A DNA stretch of 64,000 nt from Phycisphaerales bacterium. GTDB lineage: Bacteria; Planctomycetota; Phycisphaerae; Phycisphaerales; SM1A02. Within the stretch, counting starts at the first letter, position 1. Each line of letters opens with the position of its first letter. Where the stretch lies: positions 1 to 64,000 of the forward strand of contig JABAAC010000058.1 of assembly GCA_014238965.1 (NCBI GenBank), written 5' to 3'. Below, piece by piece: positions 42,811 through 51,241 of the stretch. Made by a program: the position numbers and the translations under genes. Below the pieces are notes generated by a model. That model had not been told where the DNA came from, made no database searches, and saw only the letters and a program-made list of their open reading frames with translations.

Positions 42811-43821
42811 CTACCATTCCGAGCCCATATCACGACCCATCAGCGATTCGAAGGCCTCGTCAACCGCTAGGTCCTCATACAGCACCTCATAGATTGCCTG
42901 GGCGATGGGCATTTCCACATTCACTTCCGCAGCAACGGCTGTGATGGACTTCGCCGTGGACATGCCCTCTACCGTGGCGCCCGTGCGCTGCAGAAACGCC
43001 GATGATGATTCGCCACGCCCAAGCGCTTCGCCGAACGTTCGATTTCGACCAAACGGGCTGAAGCATGTCGTGGCAAGATCACCTACCCCCGCAATGCCAA
43101 AGAATGTCTCCGACTTGGCACCGTAGGCCACGCCAAGTCGCGTGATCTCTGCCAGTCCACGTGATAACACCGCTGACTTGGCGTTATCTCCCAGTTCAAG
43201 CCCATCACACATGCCCGCGGCAATGGCAATGACGTTTTTGGCTGCGCCGGCAAGTTCAACTCCAACGACATCGTCAGATGCATAGATACGAAGCCAAGGC
43301 GCGTGCAACGCCTGCTGCAAACGCTCGGCAACATCGCTTCGAGTTGCCGCGGCAACCATGACCGCTGGCTTACGATGTACAAGTTCCGAGGCGATCGTGG
43401 GCCCAGATACAACCGCAAGATCAACATCAGTCCCAATCACATCCGCCAAAATGTGCGTTGGCAATCGATACGTATCAACCTCGATGCCCTTTGCAGCAGA
43501 GGCGATCATGGTCCCCTTGGCAAGATGCGGTGCCAGTACGCCCCATGCCGATGCGGTGGCCTGTACGGGAATGGCATGGATAACAATCGTGGCACCATCG
43601 AGCGCTGCTGCAGGATCATCGTGCACGACAATGCCCTCTGGCAATATGAAGTGCTCCAGCCGATCGTGATTCGTCCGCGTGGAGCGAAGATCCTCGATCA
43701 TGGACCCAGCAGGTCCCCAAATACGTACGTCGGGCATGCCCGCAGCGGCAGCCGCATCGGCCATCACCAGACCCATCTGCCCACATCCAACAACTGTGAC
43801 TTGCTCGCGCATGATGTGCAT
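42811..43821 (-). CDS. gpsA: NAD(P)-dependent glycerol-3-phosphate dehydrogenase
   Basis: 336 residues. The dinucleotide motif VTVVGCGQMGLVMADAAA deviates from the usual GxGxWG by Met in place of Trp. Other motifs are clear: MIASAAKGIEV (substrate-binding Lys), VVSGPTIASELV, GVELAGAAKNVIAIAAGMCDGLELGDNAKSAVLSRGLAEI and FFGIAGVGDLATTCFSPFGRNRTFG. It reduces dihydroxyacetone phosphate to sn-glycerol 3-phosphate for phospholipid synthesis. GGAGG lies 15 bases before the first ATG; a second ATG nine bases inside is possible. Confidence 0.95.
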   Translation of the reverse strand: MHIMREQVTVVGCGQMGLVMADAAAAAGMPDVRIWGPAGSMIEDLRSTRTNHDRLEHFILPEGIVVHDDPAAALDGATIVIHAIPVQATASAWGVLAPHLAKGTMIASAAKGIEVDTYRLPTHILADVIGTDVDLAVVSGPTIASELVHRKPAVMVAAATRSDVAERLQQALHAPWLRIYASDDVVGVELAGAAKNVIAIAAGMCDGLELGDNAKSAVLSRGLAEITRLGVAYGAKSETFFGIAGVGDLATTCFSPFGRNRTFGEALGRGESSSAFLQRTGATVEGMSTAKSITAVAAEVNVEMPIAQAIYEVLYEDLAVDEAFESLMGRDMGSEW

Positions 43822-44020
43822 TCAACCAAGTAAGAGCCTCCGAGGCAATTGGGCGAACCCCAGATACCCCAAATGCGTACCCCGGGGGTTCTGCCTGATC
43901 AGGCGCCGTTCAGGGCTATGGCTGTAATCTGGCTACACTGGCACGCCCCACAAGACCCCCGGGCCCGGCACCACCGGATCCAAGCCCTAGGGGCCACCGC
44001 TTTGAGGAGTCGAGTTCCCC
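43822..44020. other. Intergenic region upstream of the P-type ATPase, hairpin-rich
   Basis: This 199-base region separates divergent gpsA and the ATPase gene. It holds a 12-bp palindrome GCCTGATCAGGC (43893-43904), AACCCC/GGGGTT (43856-43861/43885-43890) that can form a hairpin in competition with the local palindrome ACCCCGGGGGT, and a TACACT -10-like box at 43934-43939 without a matching -35. A metal-responsive operator would be plausible here but I cannot identify one. Confidence 0.35.
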
Positions 44021-46072
44021 ATGTCTCATATGGATGCCGCCGCCACGGCCAGTTTGCACGATCACACCCAAGACGAACCGCTCTCGGCCGTTGGACTTGA
44101 ACGCCGCTTGCTGGTGGCATTGGCTGGAGGCGTGTTGCTTGGTGCCTCTTGGATTGGATCGCTACTGGGCGTCGATGAAGGGGTCAGCCAGTTCCCCGCC
44201 TTTTTGGGCGCGATCATTCTGGTCATTCCACTGCTCATGGGCGCTTGGCGAGAACTCGCCGTGGGCCGCCCAAGCGGCGATGCACTGGCAACGCTGGCCA
44301 TTCTGGCAGCGATGTCATCTGAAAACTATCTAGCGGCTGGGTTCTTGGCATTGTTCTTGTGGATGGCCAACCTCATCCTGAGCCGAACGGCCTGGGGTGC
44401 CCAACGAGCCATCCGAGACCTCGTGCGACTCACGCCAGACCTCGCTCGAAAAATTACTGCAGAGGGCAAAGAGGTGCAGGTTCCACTCGCTGACCTCACG
44501 CTCGGCGAGGTCGTTCGCGTGCTGCCAGGCGAGAATCTTCCTGTCGATGGCACTGTGCACTCGGGCCAATCAAGCATCAACCAAGCATCACTCACTGGTG
44601 AAGCTGTGCCAATCGAAGCACAAACCGGAACAGACGTCTACGCAGGCACGACCAACCTCACCGGCCGACTTGACGTGACCGTGACTGCGGTGGCTGGCGA
44701 AACCACCATTGGGAAGGTCGAACAGCTCATCCGTGAAGCTGAGTCCTCACGCACCTACCGACAGGAAGTCATCGAGCAACTTGCTGGGTACTACTTCTGG
44801 GTCGTCATCATGGTCGCATCACTCGTGTGGTTCTTTACCACTCGAAACGCTGATGAAGCGATTCGTGCAGAAGCCTCATTGCGTGCCATCACGGTACTCG
44901 TCGTCACCTGCCCTGGCGGCCTGCTGATTTCGCACCCAACCGCCATGGTCGCTGCATTCGCCGCAGCAGCCCGATTGGGCATCATGATCAAGCAGACACG
45001 CACGCTGGAAGCGGCCGCCGACATCGACACAGTCGTCATGGACAAAACCGGCACACTGACCACCGGCGTCTTTGAAGTATCACGCCTTGCACCAGGCGAC
45101 AACGTTGACGGCGCTGCACTGCTGCAAGCGGCGGCCGATGCAGAGCAGTCATCGAATCACCCCCTCGCTCGATCGATTCTAGATACCGCCGAGAAGGCGA
45201 AAATCGAACCCGCCCCAGTCGAAGGCTACGAAGAGATTCACGGCCGGGGTGTCAAGGCGGAAACCACCCATGGCACGACCTACGCTGGCCGTGCTGCGTG
45301 GTTGCTGGAACTGGAACCCTCTATCGCCGACGCCGTCGCTGCAGTGGAAGAACGCATTGCGGGCATGTCCGGTGTGCACGTCATGCGCAATGATGTCTAT
45401 CTTGGCGCTGTCGGGCTGGAAGACAAACTTCGTCACAACGCAGCGGAGGCAGTTGGCGAACTTCGCCGTTTGGGCTGTCGCCGACTAGCCATATTCACAG
45501 GCGACCGCATTGCCGTGGCCCGCCGGGTTGGCCAAGCTGTCGGTGTTGACATGATCGAAGCGGAATGTCTACCTGAAGAGAAGCACGAAGAACTCAAGCA
45601 TCTCATGCGCCAAGGCCATCGCACGCTTGTCGTTGGCGATGGCATTAACGACGGCCCGATTCTCGCCACGGCAGATGTGGGCGTCGCCATGGGCTTGTCT
45701 GGCTCCGATATTGCCACCAACTCCGCTGGCGTGGCATTGATGAACGACGATCTTCGGAACATCCCCTTCTTGCTTGCTCTGGCTCGCCGCGCACGGCGAG
45801 TCATTTCACAGAACATCGCCATGTCGCTGCTGCTGGCGGTGATTGGCTTGGCCCTGGCAGCCACTGGCACCCTGCTCAACTTGTGGCTCGCACCCTTCTA
45901 CTACGCCCTTGGCTACATCGTCGTTATCGCCAACTCCTTGCGATTGGTCAGGTTCGGTGAAGATCATGCCGAGGCCGAACAGAGCCGAGTGCAAGATGAG
46001 ATGGCCCGCGCCCAGCGGGAACGTTCCGGCGAAGCTCGCCGTCGGCGGATTGAGGGCCAAACAGCGGGCTGA
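44021..46072 (+). CDS. P1B-like cation-transporting P-type ATPase with CPG membrane motif
   Basis: 683 residues; GAGGAG lies about 13 bases before the ATG. A-domain LTGEAVP, phosphorylation site DKTGTLTTG (Asp341), N-domain SSNHPLARS (the HP signature specific to heavy-metal ATPases) and P-domain GDGINDGP are all intact, so it should be an active pump. The M4 motif reads VTCPGGLLISHPT (Cys297-Pro-Gly) where known heavy-metal pumps have CPC, CPH, SPC or TPC. There is no N-terminal HMA domain, only a His/Asp-rich start (HDHTQDE). The last helix LAPFYYALGYIVVIANSLRL lacks the Asp used by Zn/Cd pumps. The transported ion is therefore unknown. Confidence 0.88.
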   Translation: MSHMDAAATASLHDHTQDEPLSAVGLERRLLVALAGGVLLGASWIGSLLGVDEGVSQFPAFLGAIILVIPLLMGAWRELAVGRPSGDALATLAILAAMSSENYLAAGFLALFLWMANLILSRTAWGAQRAIRDLVRLTPDLARKITAEGKEVQVPLADLTLGEVVRVLPGENLPVDGTVHSGQSSINQASLTGEAVPIEAQTGTDVYAGTTNLTGRLDVTVTAVAGETTIGKVEQLIREAESSRTYRQEVIEQLAGYYFWVVIMVASLVWFFTTRNADEAIRAEASLRAITVLVVTCPGGLLISHPTAMVAAFAAAARLGIMIKQTRTLEAAADIDTVVMDKTGTLTTGVFEVSRLAPGDNVDGAALLQAAADAEQSSNHPLARSILDTAEKAKIEPAPVEGYEEIHGRGVKAETTHGTTYAGRAAWLLELEPSIADAVAAVEERIAGMSGVHVMRNDVYLGAVGLEDKLRHNAAEAVGELRRLGCRRLAIFTGDRIAVARRVGQAVGVDMIEAECLPEEKHEELKHLMRQGHRTLVVGDGINDGPILATADVGVAMGLSGSDIATNSAGVALMNDDLRNIPFLLALARRARRVISQNIAMSLLLAVIGLALAATGTLLNLWLAPFYYALGYIVVIANSLRLVRFGEDHAEAEQSRVQDEMARAQRERSGEARRRRIEGQTAG

Positions 46073-46099
46073 GGCCCGCCGCACGGTAGAATGGACACC

Positions 46100-47158
46100 A
46101 TGAGCACGATCAACGATCTGCTGGGTGCCGAGGCCAACGATCTCCTCGAGCACAAATGTTCGATCCCCGCGTCTTCGCTGCACCTGCCTGGTGGCGACTT
46201 CGTCGACCGCATGTTCAGCCAGTCCGACCGCAACCCACAGGTGTTGCGTTCGCTGCAACAGTTGTACGGTCATGGCCGGCTTGGTGGATCAGGCTACCTG
46301 TCCATCCTGCCTGTGGATCAAGGCATCGAACACTCAGCAGCGGCATCGTTCACCAAGAATCCTGTGTGCTTCGACCCCGAAGGCATACTGGAACTCGCAG
46401 TGGAAGGTGGCTGCAACGCAGTAGCAAGCACGTTCGGCGTGCTGGGTTTGATGGCCCGCCGCTGGGCTCACCGCATTCCATTCATCGTCAAACTGAATCA
46501 CAATGAGTTACTCACATCACCCAACTCATTCGATCAAGTGATGTTTGGCACGATCGACCAAGCGTGGAACATGGGCGCTGTGGCGGTGGGTGCAACGATT
46601 TACTTTGGCTCGCCTGAAAGTCGACGACAAATTGTGGAAGTTGCAGAAGCCTTTGCTTACGCACACGAGCGCGGCATGGCCACCATTCTCTGGTGCTACC
46701 TGCGAAACGACGACTTCAAGCATGGCGACGCTGATCACCATGCCTCTGCTGATCTCACCGGCCAGGCAAACCACTTGGGTGTGACGATTCAAGCTGACAT
46801 CATCAAACAAAAACTAGCTGAAACCAACCGTGGCTACGTCGCAATGAACGACGCGGGCAGCTTTGGCAAGTACGACAAAAGTATGTACGACGGCCAATGC
46901 ACGGACCACCCCATCGACCTATGTCGATGGCAAGTGCTCAACTGCTTCGCCGGCCGAATTGGTTTGATTAACTCCGGCGGAGCCTCTGGCGACAACGACC
47001 TCGCCCAAGCTGTCCGCACGGCGGTTGTGAATAAACGTGCTGGGGGCACTGGGCTGATCTCCGGACGAAAGGCCTTCCAGAAGCCCCTGAAAGACGGCGT
47101 CGCATTGCTCAATGCAATTCAAGACGTCTACCTCGACGACTCAGTAACGATCGCGTAA
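46100..47158 (+). CDS. fbaB: Class I fructose-bisphosphate aldolase (archaeal/FbaB type)
   Basis: 352 residues from the ATG at 46100; one at 46091 would add three residues. It aligns throughout with E. coli FbaB from memory: [83 protein letters not shown] (with the Schiff-base Lys), [10 protein letters not shown] and [16 protein letters not shown]. It cleaves fructose 1,6-bisphosphate without a metal ion. With pgk, gpsA and rpe it is one of four central carbon genes in the window. Confidence 0.97.
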   Translation: MSTINDLLGAEANDLLEHKCSIPASSLHLPGGDFVDRMFSQSDRNPQVLRSLQQLYGHGRLGGSGYLSILPVDQGIEHSAAASFTKNPVCFDPEGILELAVEGGCNAVASTFGVLGLMARRWAHRIPFIVKLNHNELLTSPNSFDQVMFGTIDQAWNMGAVAVGATIYFGSPESRRQIVEVAEAFAYAHERGMATILWCYLRNDDFKHGDADHHASADLTGQANHLGVTIQADIIKQKLAETNRGYVAMNDAGSFGKYDKSMYDGQCTDHPIDLCRWQVLNCFAGRIGLINSGGASGDNDLAQAVRTAVVNKRAGGTGLISGRKAFQKPLKDGVALLNAIQDVYLDDSVTIA

Positions 47159-47240
47159 TCGAGAGAACGAGCCCTCCGGGCACTTGATTGAAGCGATCGC
47201 CCTGCTGACAGCGATTCTCGTGGCAACTACCATTCAACGC

Positions 47241-48389
47241 ATGATGCGCCCCGCTGTACCTGCCGGCCCCCCTCCTGGTGCCAGAGTCCTTGTCGCCATG
47301 TCTGGCGGCGTAGACTCGGCCGTTGCAGGCGCGTTGCTCATCGAGCAAGGCTTTGATCCAGTGGGCTGCTTCATGCGACTGGGCGAACAAGGAGAAGCTG
47401 TCGAAGCCGCTGGCGAAGGCGTCAAACTGCACCACAGGGGATGCTGCTCCATTTCCGATGCAGGCGACGCCCGGCGTGTGTGCGACATTCTCGGCATGCC
47501 ATTTTATGCAGTTGACTTCAGCAACGACTTCAAACGCATCGTCAATTATTTCGAATCCGAGTATCACGCTGGCCGCACACCCAACCCGTGTGTGCGATGC
47601 AACGACTGGTTGAAGTTCGGTCGGCTCTTTGACTATGCCAAGGCAGTGGGCACCCAGTGGATTGCTACGGGTCACCACGCGCGCATCGAATACGTTGACG
47701 GCCGGCCACGCTTGCGGCGCGGACATGATGTGCCCAAAGACCAGTCCTACGTCCTGTTCGGCCAGCCCACTGAGCGACTTGCACAGATGCTCTTGCCAGT
47801 AGGCTCAATGACGAAAGATGAAGTCCGCCAGCGTGCCCAAGCACTGCAGCTCCCCGTCGCGAGCAAGCCCGACTCCATGGAAATCTGCTTTGTGCCAAAT
47901 ACAGACTATGCAGGTCTGCTTCGACGTCGATCGCCCGAGGCATTCGAGCAAGGCAAAATTCAAGATACGCATGGCACCGTCCTAGGCACACACGATGGAC
48001 ATCAGCAATTCACTATCGGCCAGCGTCGTGGGCTAAACCTCGCCTTGGGTGAACCCCGATATGTGACAGCGAAAGATCCATCGACGAATACCATCACCAT
48101 CGGGCCACGCAGCGCCCTTGCAAGCGCTGGTTGCACCGCCCATGAATCGGTTTGGCATATCAGCCCTGAGACACAATGGCAGCCCTGCCGCGCGCAAGTA
48201 CGTGCCCATGGCGAAGGGTTACCTGCACGGGTGCGTGCATCAAGCGACTCCACACTTGAGATTGAATTCGCCACGCCGCACGATGCAATCGCCCCCGGAC
48301 AAGCTGTGGTGTGTTACCAGGGCGACATCGTGTGCTGTGGCGGCTGGATCAACCGAACGCTTCGAGCCGACGAAACATTCGACACATGA
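47241..48389 (+). CDS. mnmA: tRNA-specific 2-thiouridylase
   Basis: 382 residues from the ATG at 47241; an open frame from 47184 adds a hydrophobic stretch that is not conserved. The PP-loop is VLVAMSGGVDSAVAGALL. Catalytic Cys lie in AGRTPNPCVRCNDWLKFG and SMEICFVPN; DQSYVLFGQ, IGQRRGL and EPRYVTAKD are further MnmA landmarks. It thiolates U34 in tRNA Lys, Glu and Gln, with sulfur from a relay not encoded here. The stop overlaps the ATG of the transpeptidase gene. Confidence 0.96.
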   Translation: MMRPAVPAGPPPGARVLVAMSGGVDSAVAGALLIEQGFDPVGCFMRLGEQGEAVEAAGEGVKLHHRGCCSISDAGDARRVCDILGMPFYAVDFSNDFKRIVNYFESEYHAGRTPNPCVRCNDWLKFGRLFDYAKAVGTQWIATGHHARIEYVDGRPRLRRGHDVPKDQSYVLFGQPTERLAQMLLPVGSMTKDEVRQRAQALQLPVASKPDSMEICFVPNTDYAGLLRRRSPEAFEQGKIQDTHGTVLGTHDGHQQFTIGQRRGLNLALGEPRYVTAKDPSTNTITIGPRSALASAGCTAHESVWHISPETQWQPCRAQVRAHGEGLPARVRASSDSTLEIEFATPHDAIAPGQAVVCYQGDIVCCGGWINRTLRADETFDT

Positions 48390-49963
48390 ACGTTGGCCTG
48401 CCATACAGCAGTTCGCGTGAGCCGGTGATGGGCCGAAACGTGGTGGCGACGTCGCAGCCCCTTGCCGCACAAGCGGGCCTGATGATGCTCCACGCCGGGG
48501 GCACTGCCATTGACGCGGCCATCGCAACCGCCGCAGCCCTCACCGTTGTGGAACCTACGGCCAATGGCCTTGGGGCCGATGCATTTGCCATGTGGTGGGA
48601 TGGTGAGACCTTGCATGGGCTCAACGCCTCAGGCCGTGCCCCAGCGGCTCTTGATGTAGAACGCCTACGCACAACTGGTGGCATACCACGACTCGGCTGG
48701 GACGCTGTCACGGTGCCAGGGGCTGTCTCGGGCTGGATCAGCATGTGTCATGCCGGTGGCACGCTGCCATTGCCACAACTGCTCGCCCCTGCAATCGCAT
48801 ATGCCCGCGATGGCTTTGCCGTCTCGCCCCAGACCGCCCGTGGATGGGCTCGATCGGTGCGTCGATACGCCCAGTTCGACGATTGGATGGCAACCTTTGC
48901 CCCCAATGGCCGTGCCCCGGCACCTGGCGAGTACTTCAAAAGCGAAGCCCATGCATGCACGCTCGAAGCCATCGCCCAGACGAATGGTGAAGCGTTTTAT
49001 CAGGGTGACATTGCCCAACGCATCGCCGCGGCGGCTGGGCACAGCGGCGCGGCCATGGGGCTTGAAGATCTTCATACACACGAGCCGATGCGTATCGATC
49101 CACTCAGCGTGTCATTGGGTGATGTCCAATTACATGAGCTGCCACCCAACGGCCAAGGGCTCGCAGCCCTCGTCGCAGCGGGCGTGCTTGAACGACTCGG
49201 CGGATCATCACTGGACCCCGATGACCCCGCGACCATGCACATACAAATCGAATGTATGAAACTGGGGTTTGCAGATGCCAGTGCGCACATCGGAGACCCG
49301 CACTTATTGCAGATGGATGCGGCGGAACTCATCGAACCAGCGCGACTCGACACACTTGCGGGCATGGTCGATGTTGTACACGCCAAACCCCTGTGCAGTG
49401 GTGTCCCCCAGTGGAGCAGTACCGTGTATCTCGCAACCGCGGATGCCTGTGGCCGCGCGGTGTCGTTCATTCAGAGCAACTACGAGGGCTTTGGCTCGGG
49501 TATCGTCATTCCCGACACTGGCATTGCAATGCAGAACCGAGGTGCTGGATTTGTGCTTGAAGAGGGTCACCCCAACACATTGCGGCCCGGGGCTCGACCG
49601 TACCACACCATCATTCCTGGCTTCACGACCTGCAAGGGCGCAGCGCACATGGCCTTTGGCGTGATGGGCGGACCAATGCAGCCACAAGGTCACTTGCAAG
49701 TGCTCTCGCGTGTGACATATGGCTGGAATCCACAGGCCGCGCTCGATGCCCCTCGCTGGCGCGTCGAAGGCGCTCAGCGGGTCGCCGTCGAACCGCAGAT
49801 GCCCCAGCAGACCATCGCCACCCTTGAACGTATGGGCCACGACGTCCACGTTGCTACCGAGCGCGATGTCTCCTTTGGTGGTGGCCAAGTAGCGCTTCGC
49901 CACGGCGAAGGCTGGATAGGCGCAAGCGATTGCAGACGCGATGGCCAAGCCGTTGCCTTTTGA
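48386..49963 (+). CDS. Gamma-glutamyltransferase family protein
   Basis: 525 residues from the ATG at 48386, which overlaps the mnmA stop (ATGA). N-terminal VATSQPLAAQAGLMMLHAGGTAIDAAIATAAALTVVEP and NGLGADAFAMWWD are typical. The autocatalytic nucleophile is probably Thr346 in WSSTVYLATADACGRAVSF. MGGPMQPQGHLQVLSRV and DAPRWRVE follow. There is no visible signal peptide, whereas classical enzymes are periplasmic, so a cytoplasmic acylase-like role is possible. Such Ntn hydrolases process themselves into two subunits and transfer or hydrolyse gamma-glutamyl groups. Confidence 0.9.
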   Translation: MNVGLPYSSSREPVMGRNVVATSQPLAAQAGLMMLHAGGTAIDAAIATAAALTVVEPTANGLGADAFAMWWDGETLHGLNASGRAPAALDVERLRTTGGIPRLGWDAVTVPGAVSGWISMCHAGGTLPLPQLLAPAIAYARDGFAVSPQTARGWARSVRRYAQFDDWMATFAPNGRAPAPGEYFKSEAHACTLEAIAQTNGEAFYQGDIAQRIAAAAGHSGAAMGLEDLHTHEPMRIDPLSVSLGDVQLHELPPNGQGLAALVAAGVLERLGGSSLDPDDPATMHIQIECMKLGFADASAHIGDPHLLQMDAAELIEPARLDTLAGMVDVVHAKPLCSGVPQWSSTVYLATADACGRAVSFIQSNYEGFGSGIVIPDTGIAMQNRGAGFVLEEGHPNTLRPGARPYHTIIPGFTTCKGAAHMAFGVMGGPMQPQGHLQVLSRVTYGWNPQAALDAPRWRVEGAQRVAVEPQMPQQTIATLERMGHDVHVATERDVSFGGGQVALRHGEGWIGASDCRRDGQAVAF

Positions 49964-49977
49964 CCTAGCATTGCACC

Positions 49978-50949
49978 ATGCACTACGGCGGTATTGATGA
50001 AGCGGGCTATGGCCCGATGCTCGGTCCACTATGCGTGGGCAATGCCGTTTTTCACATTGATCCCACGCCCACAGAGCGACCATGTCTTTGGACGCTGCTT
50101 AACCGAGCCATTTCCCATGCGGGGCGAGATCGCGCCCGCCGGATTGCCATTGACGACTCTAAGAAACTCAAAGGTGCACGTGGTGGCATTGCACATCCGC
50201 TCATGCAACTTGAACGCGGCGTGCTGGCCATGCTCGGGGCAACTCACGAAGATCGATCGTGGTTGGAATCATGCACCGACCTCGTGCTGCTACGCAAACT
50301 CGGCGTCATACTGCCTGATGAACCCTGGTTCGTAGGTGAGCCAATTCAACTGCCATTAGGTACTGATGCTCGTTCCCTTCGACTGGATGCCAAGGTGCTT
50401 CGAAGCACCATGGTGGACGCGGGTGTCCAACTGAGCCGCTTGCAGGTGCAAGCCTTGTCGGTGACGCACTACAACAACCGTGTTGAGGCCTCTGGTTCAA
50501 AGAGTTGGGTGAATTTTGAAACCGCTGCGGGGCTTATCGACGCAGCATGGGCCCAGGCCCCGTCGCTGCATCTGGTTATGGATCGCCATGGCGGGCGAAC
50601 GAGTTATCAACGAGAACTTCGAACAAGTTGGCCCGACGCAGTAATCGACATCCGTGGCGAGTCAGAAGATCGATCCGACTACCTGCTCCGCCACGGCAAC
50701 GCGTCGCTGCATCTGCATGTGCGGGCCAAAGCTGATGCCAATCACCTGCCTGTGGCATTGGCCTCAATGGCAGCCAAATTGGTCCGCGAACTCATGATGC
50801 TCCGCCTCAATCGATTCTTTCAGGGTCTGATGCCAGACCTTGAGCCCACCGCAGGCTATGTCAAAGATGGCCGCCGCTGGCTTCAGGATGTCAGGCCACT
50901 CCTTGAAGCCCAAGGATTCGACAAGCAAACCCTCGTCCGCTGCCGATAG
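49978..50949 (+). CDS. RNase HII-like protein, enlarged and divergent
   Basis: 323 residues, against about 200 for RNase HII. The opening GGIDEAGYGPMLGPLCVGN mirrors the RNase HII start (GxDExGRGPxxGP) with Asp7 and Glu8 kept but Arg replaced by Tyr. IDDSKKLKG fits the next conserved block. A further Asp comes in LVMDRHGGR, and KADANHLPVALASMAAKLVREL matches the late Asp plus AS-x-x-AK-x-x-R motif. The segment between about 80 and 190 is extra. The four acidic residues of the RNase H site thus seem present, suggesting a nuclease acting on RNA-DNA or a related substrate. It starts 14 bases after the transpeptidase gene. Confidence 0.65.
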   Translation: MHYGGIDEAGYGPMLGPLCVGNAVFHIDPTPTERPCLWTLLNRAISHAGRDRARRIAIDDSKKLKGARGGIAHPLMQLERGVLAMLGATHEDRSWLESCTDLVLLRKLGVILPDEPWFVGEPIQLPLGTDARSLRLDAKVLRSTMVDAGVQLSRLQVQALSVTHYNNRVEASGSKSWVNFETAAGLIDAAWAQAPSLHLVMDRHGGRTSYQRELRTSWPDAVIDIRGESEDRSDYLLRHGNASLHLHVRAKADANHLPVALASMAAKLVRELMMLRLNRFFQGLMPDLEPTAGYVKDGRRWLQDVRPLLEAQGFDKQTLVRCR

Positions 50950-51241
50950 AAAAAACACACGTGTTCCTTTTAATTGCCGGGCAACCAGTTACAATGGGGA
51001 ATTCGAGTTTGTCGGCCCAGCCGACGGAGGATCCCGCTCATGCACCGCGAAAAAGACACCGACCCCCGGTCACGCTGACGCGGCACTCCGTCCGGCGATG
51101 ACCGGGCCACTCGACTCCACACACGCCATATGACCATCACGTTCCGTAGATGGCTGGCCGCTGACAACAGCATGCGGCATGCCTCTTCCCTCACTGTGTT
51201 TCACCCTTTTTCACTTCCACTTACTGACGATGACAACAGCC
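50950..51241. other. Long leader/upstream region of fusA
   Basis: No convincing gene lies in these 292 bases. TACAAT at 50990-50995 is a five-of-six -10 match without a good -35 box; it would give fusA a leader of about 245 bases. TCGGC-CCA-GCCGA (near 51013-51025) is a small hairpin. There is no Shine-Dalgarno before the fusA start. Confidence 0.35.

Noticed and set aside
48386-49963. Secreted gamma-glutamyltranspeptidase as in E. coli
   Set aside because: No signal peptide is visible at the supported start, so a periplasmic location cannot be claimed.
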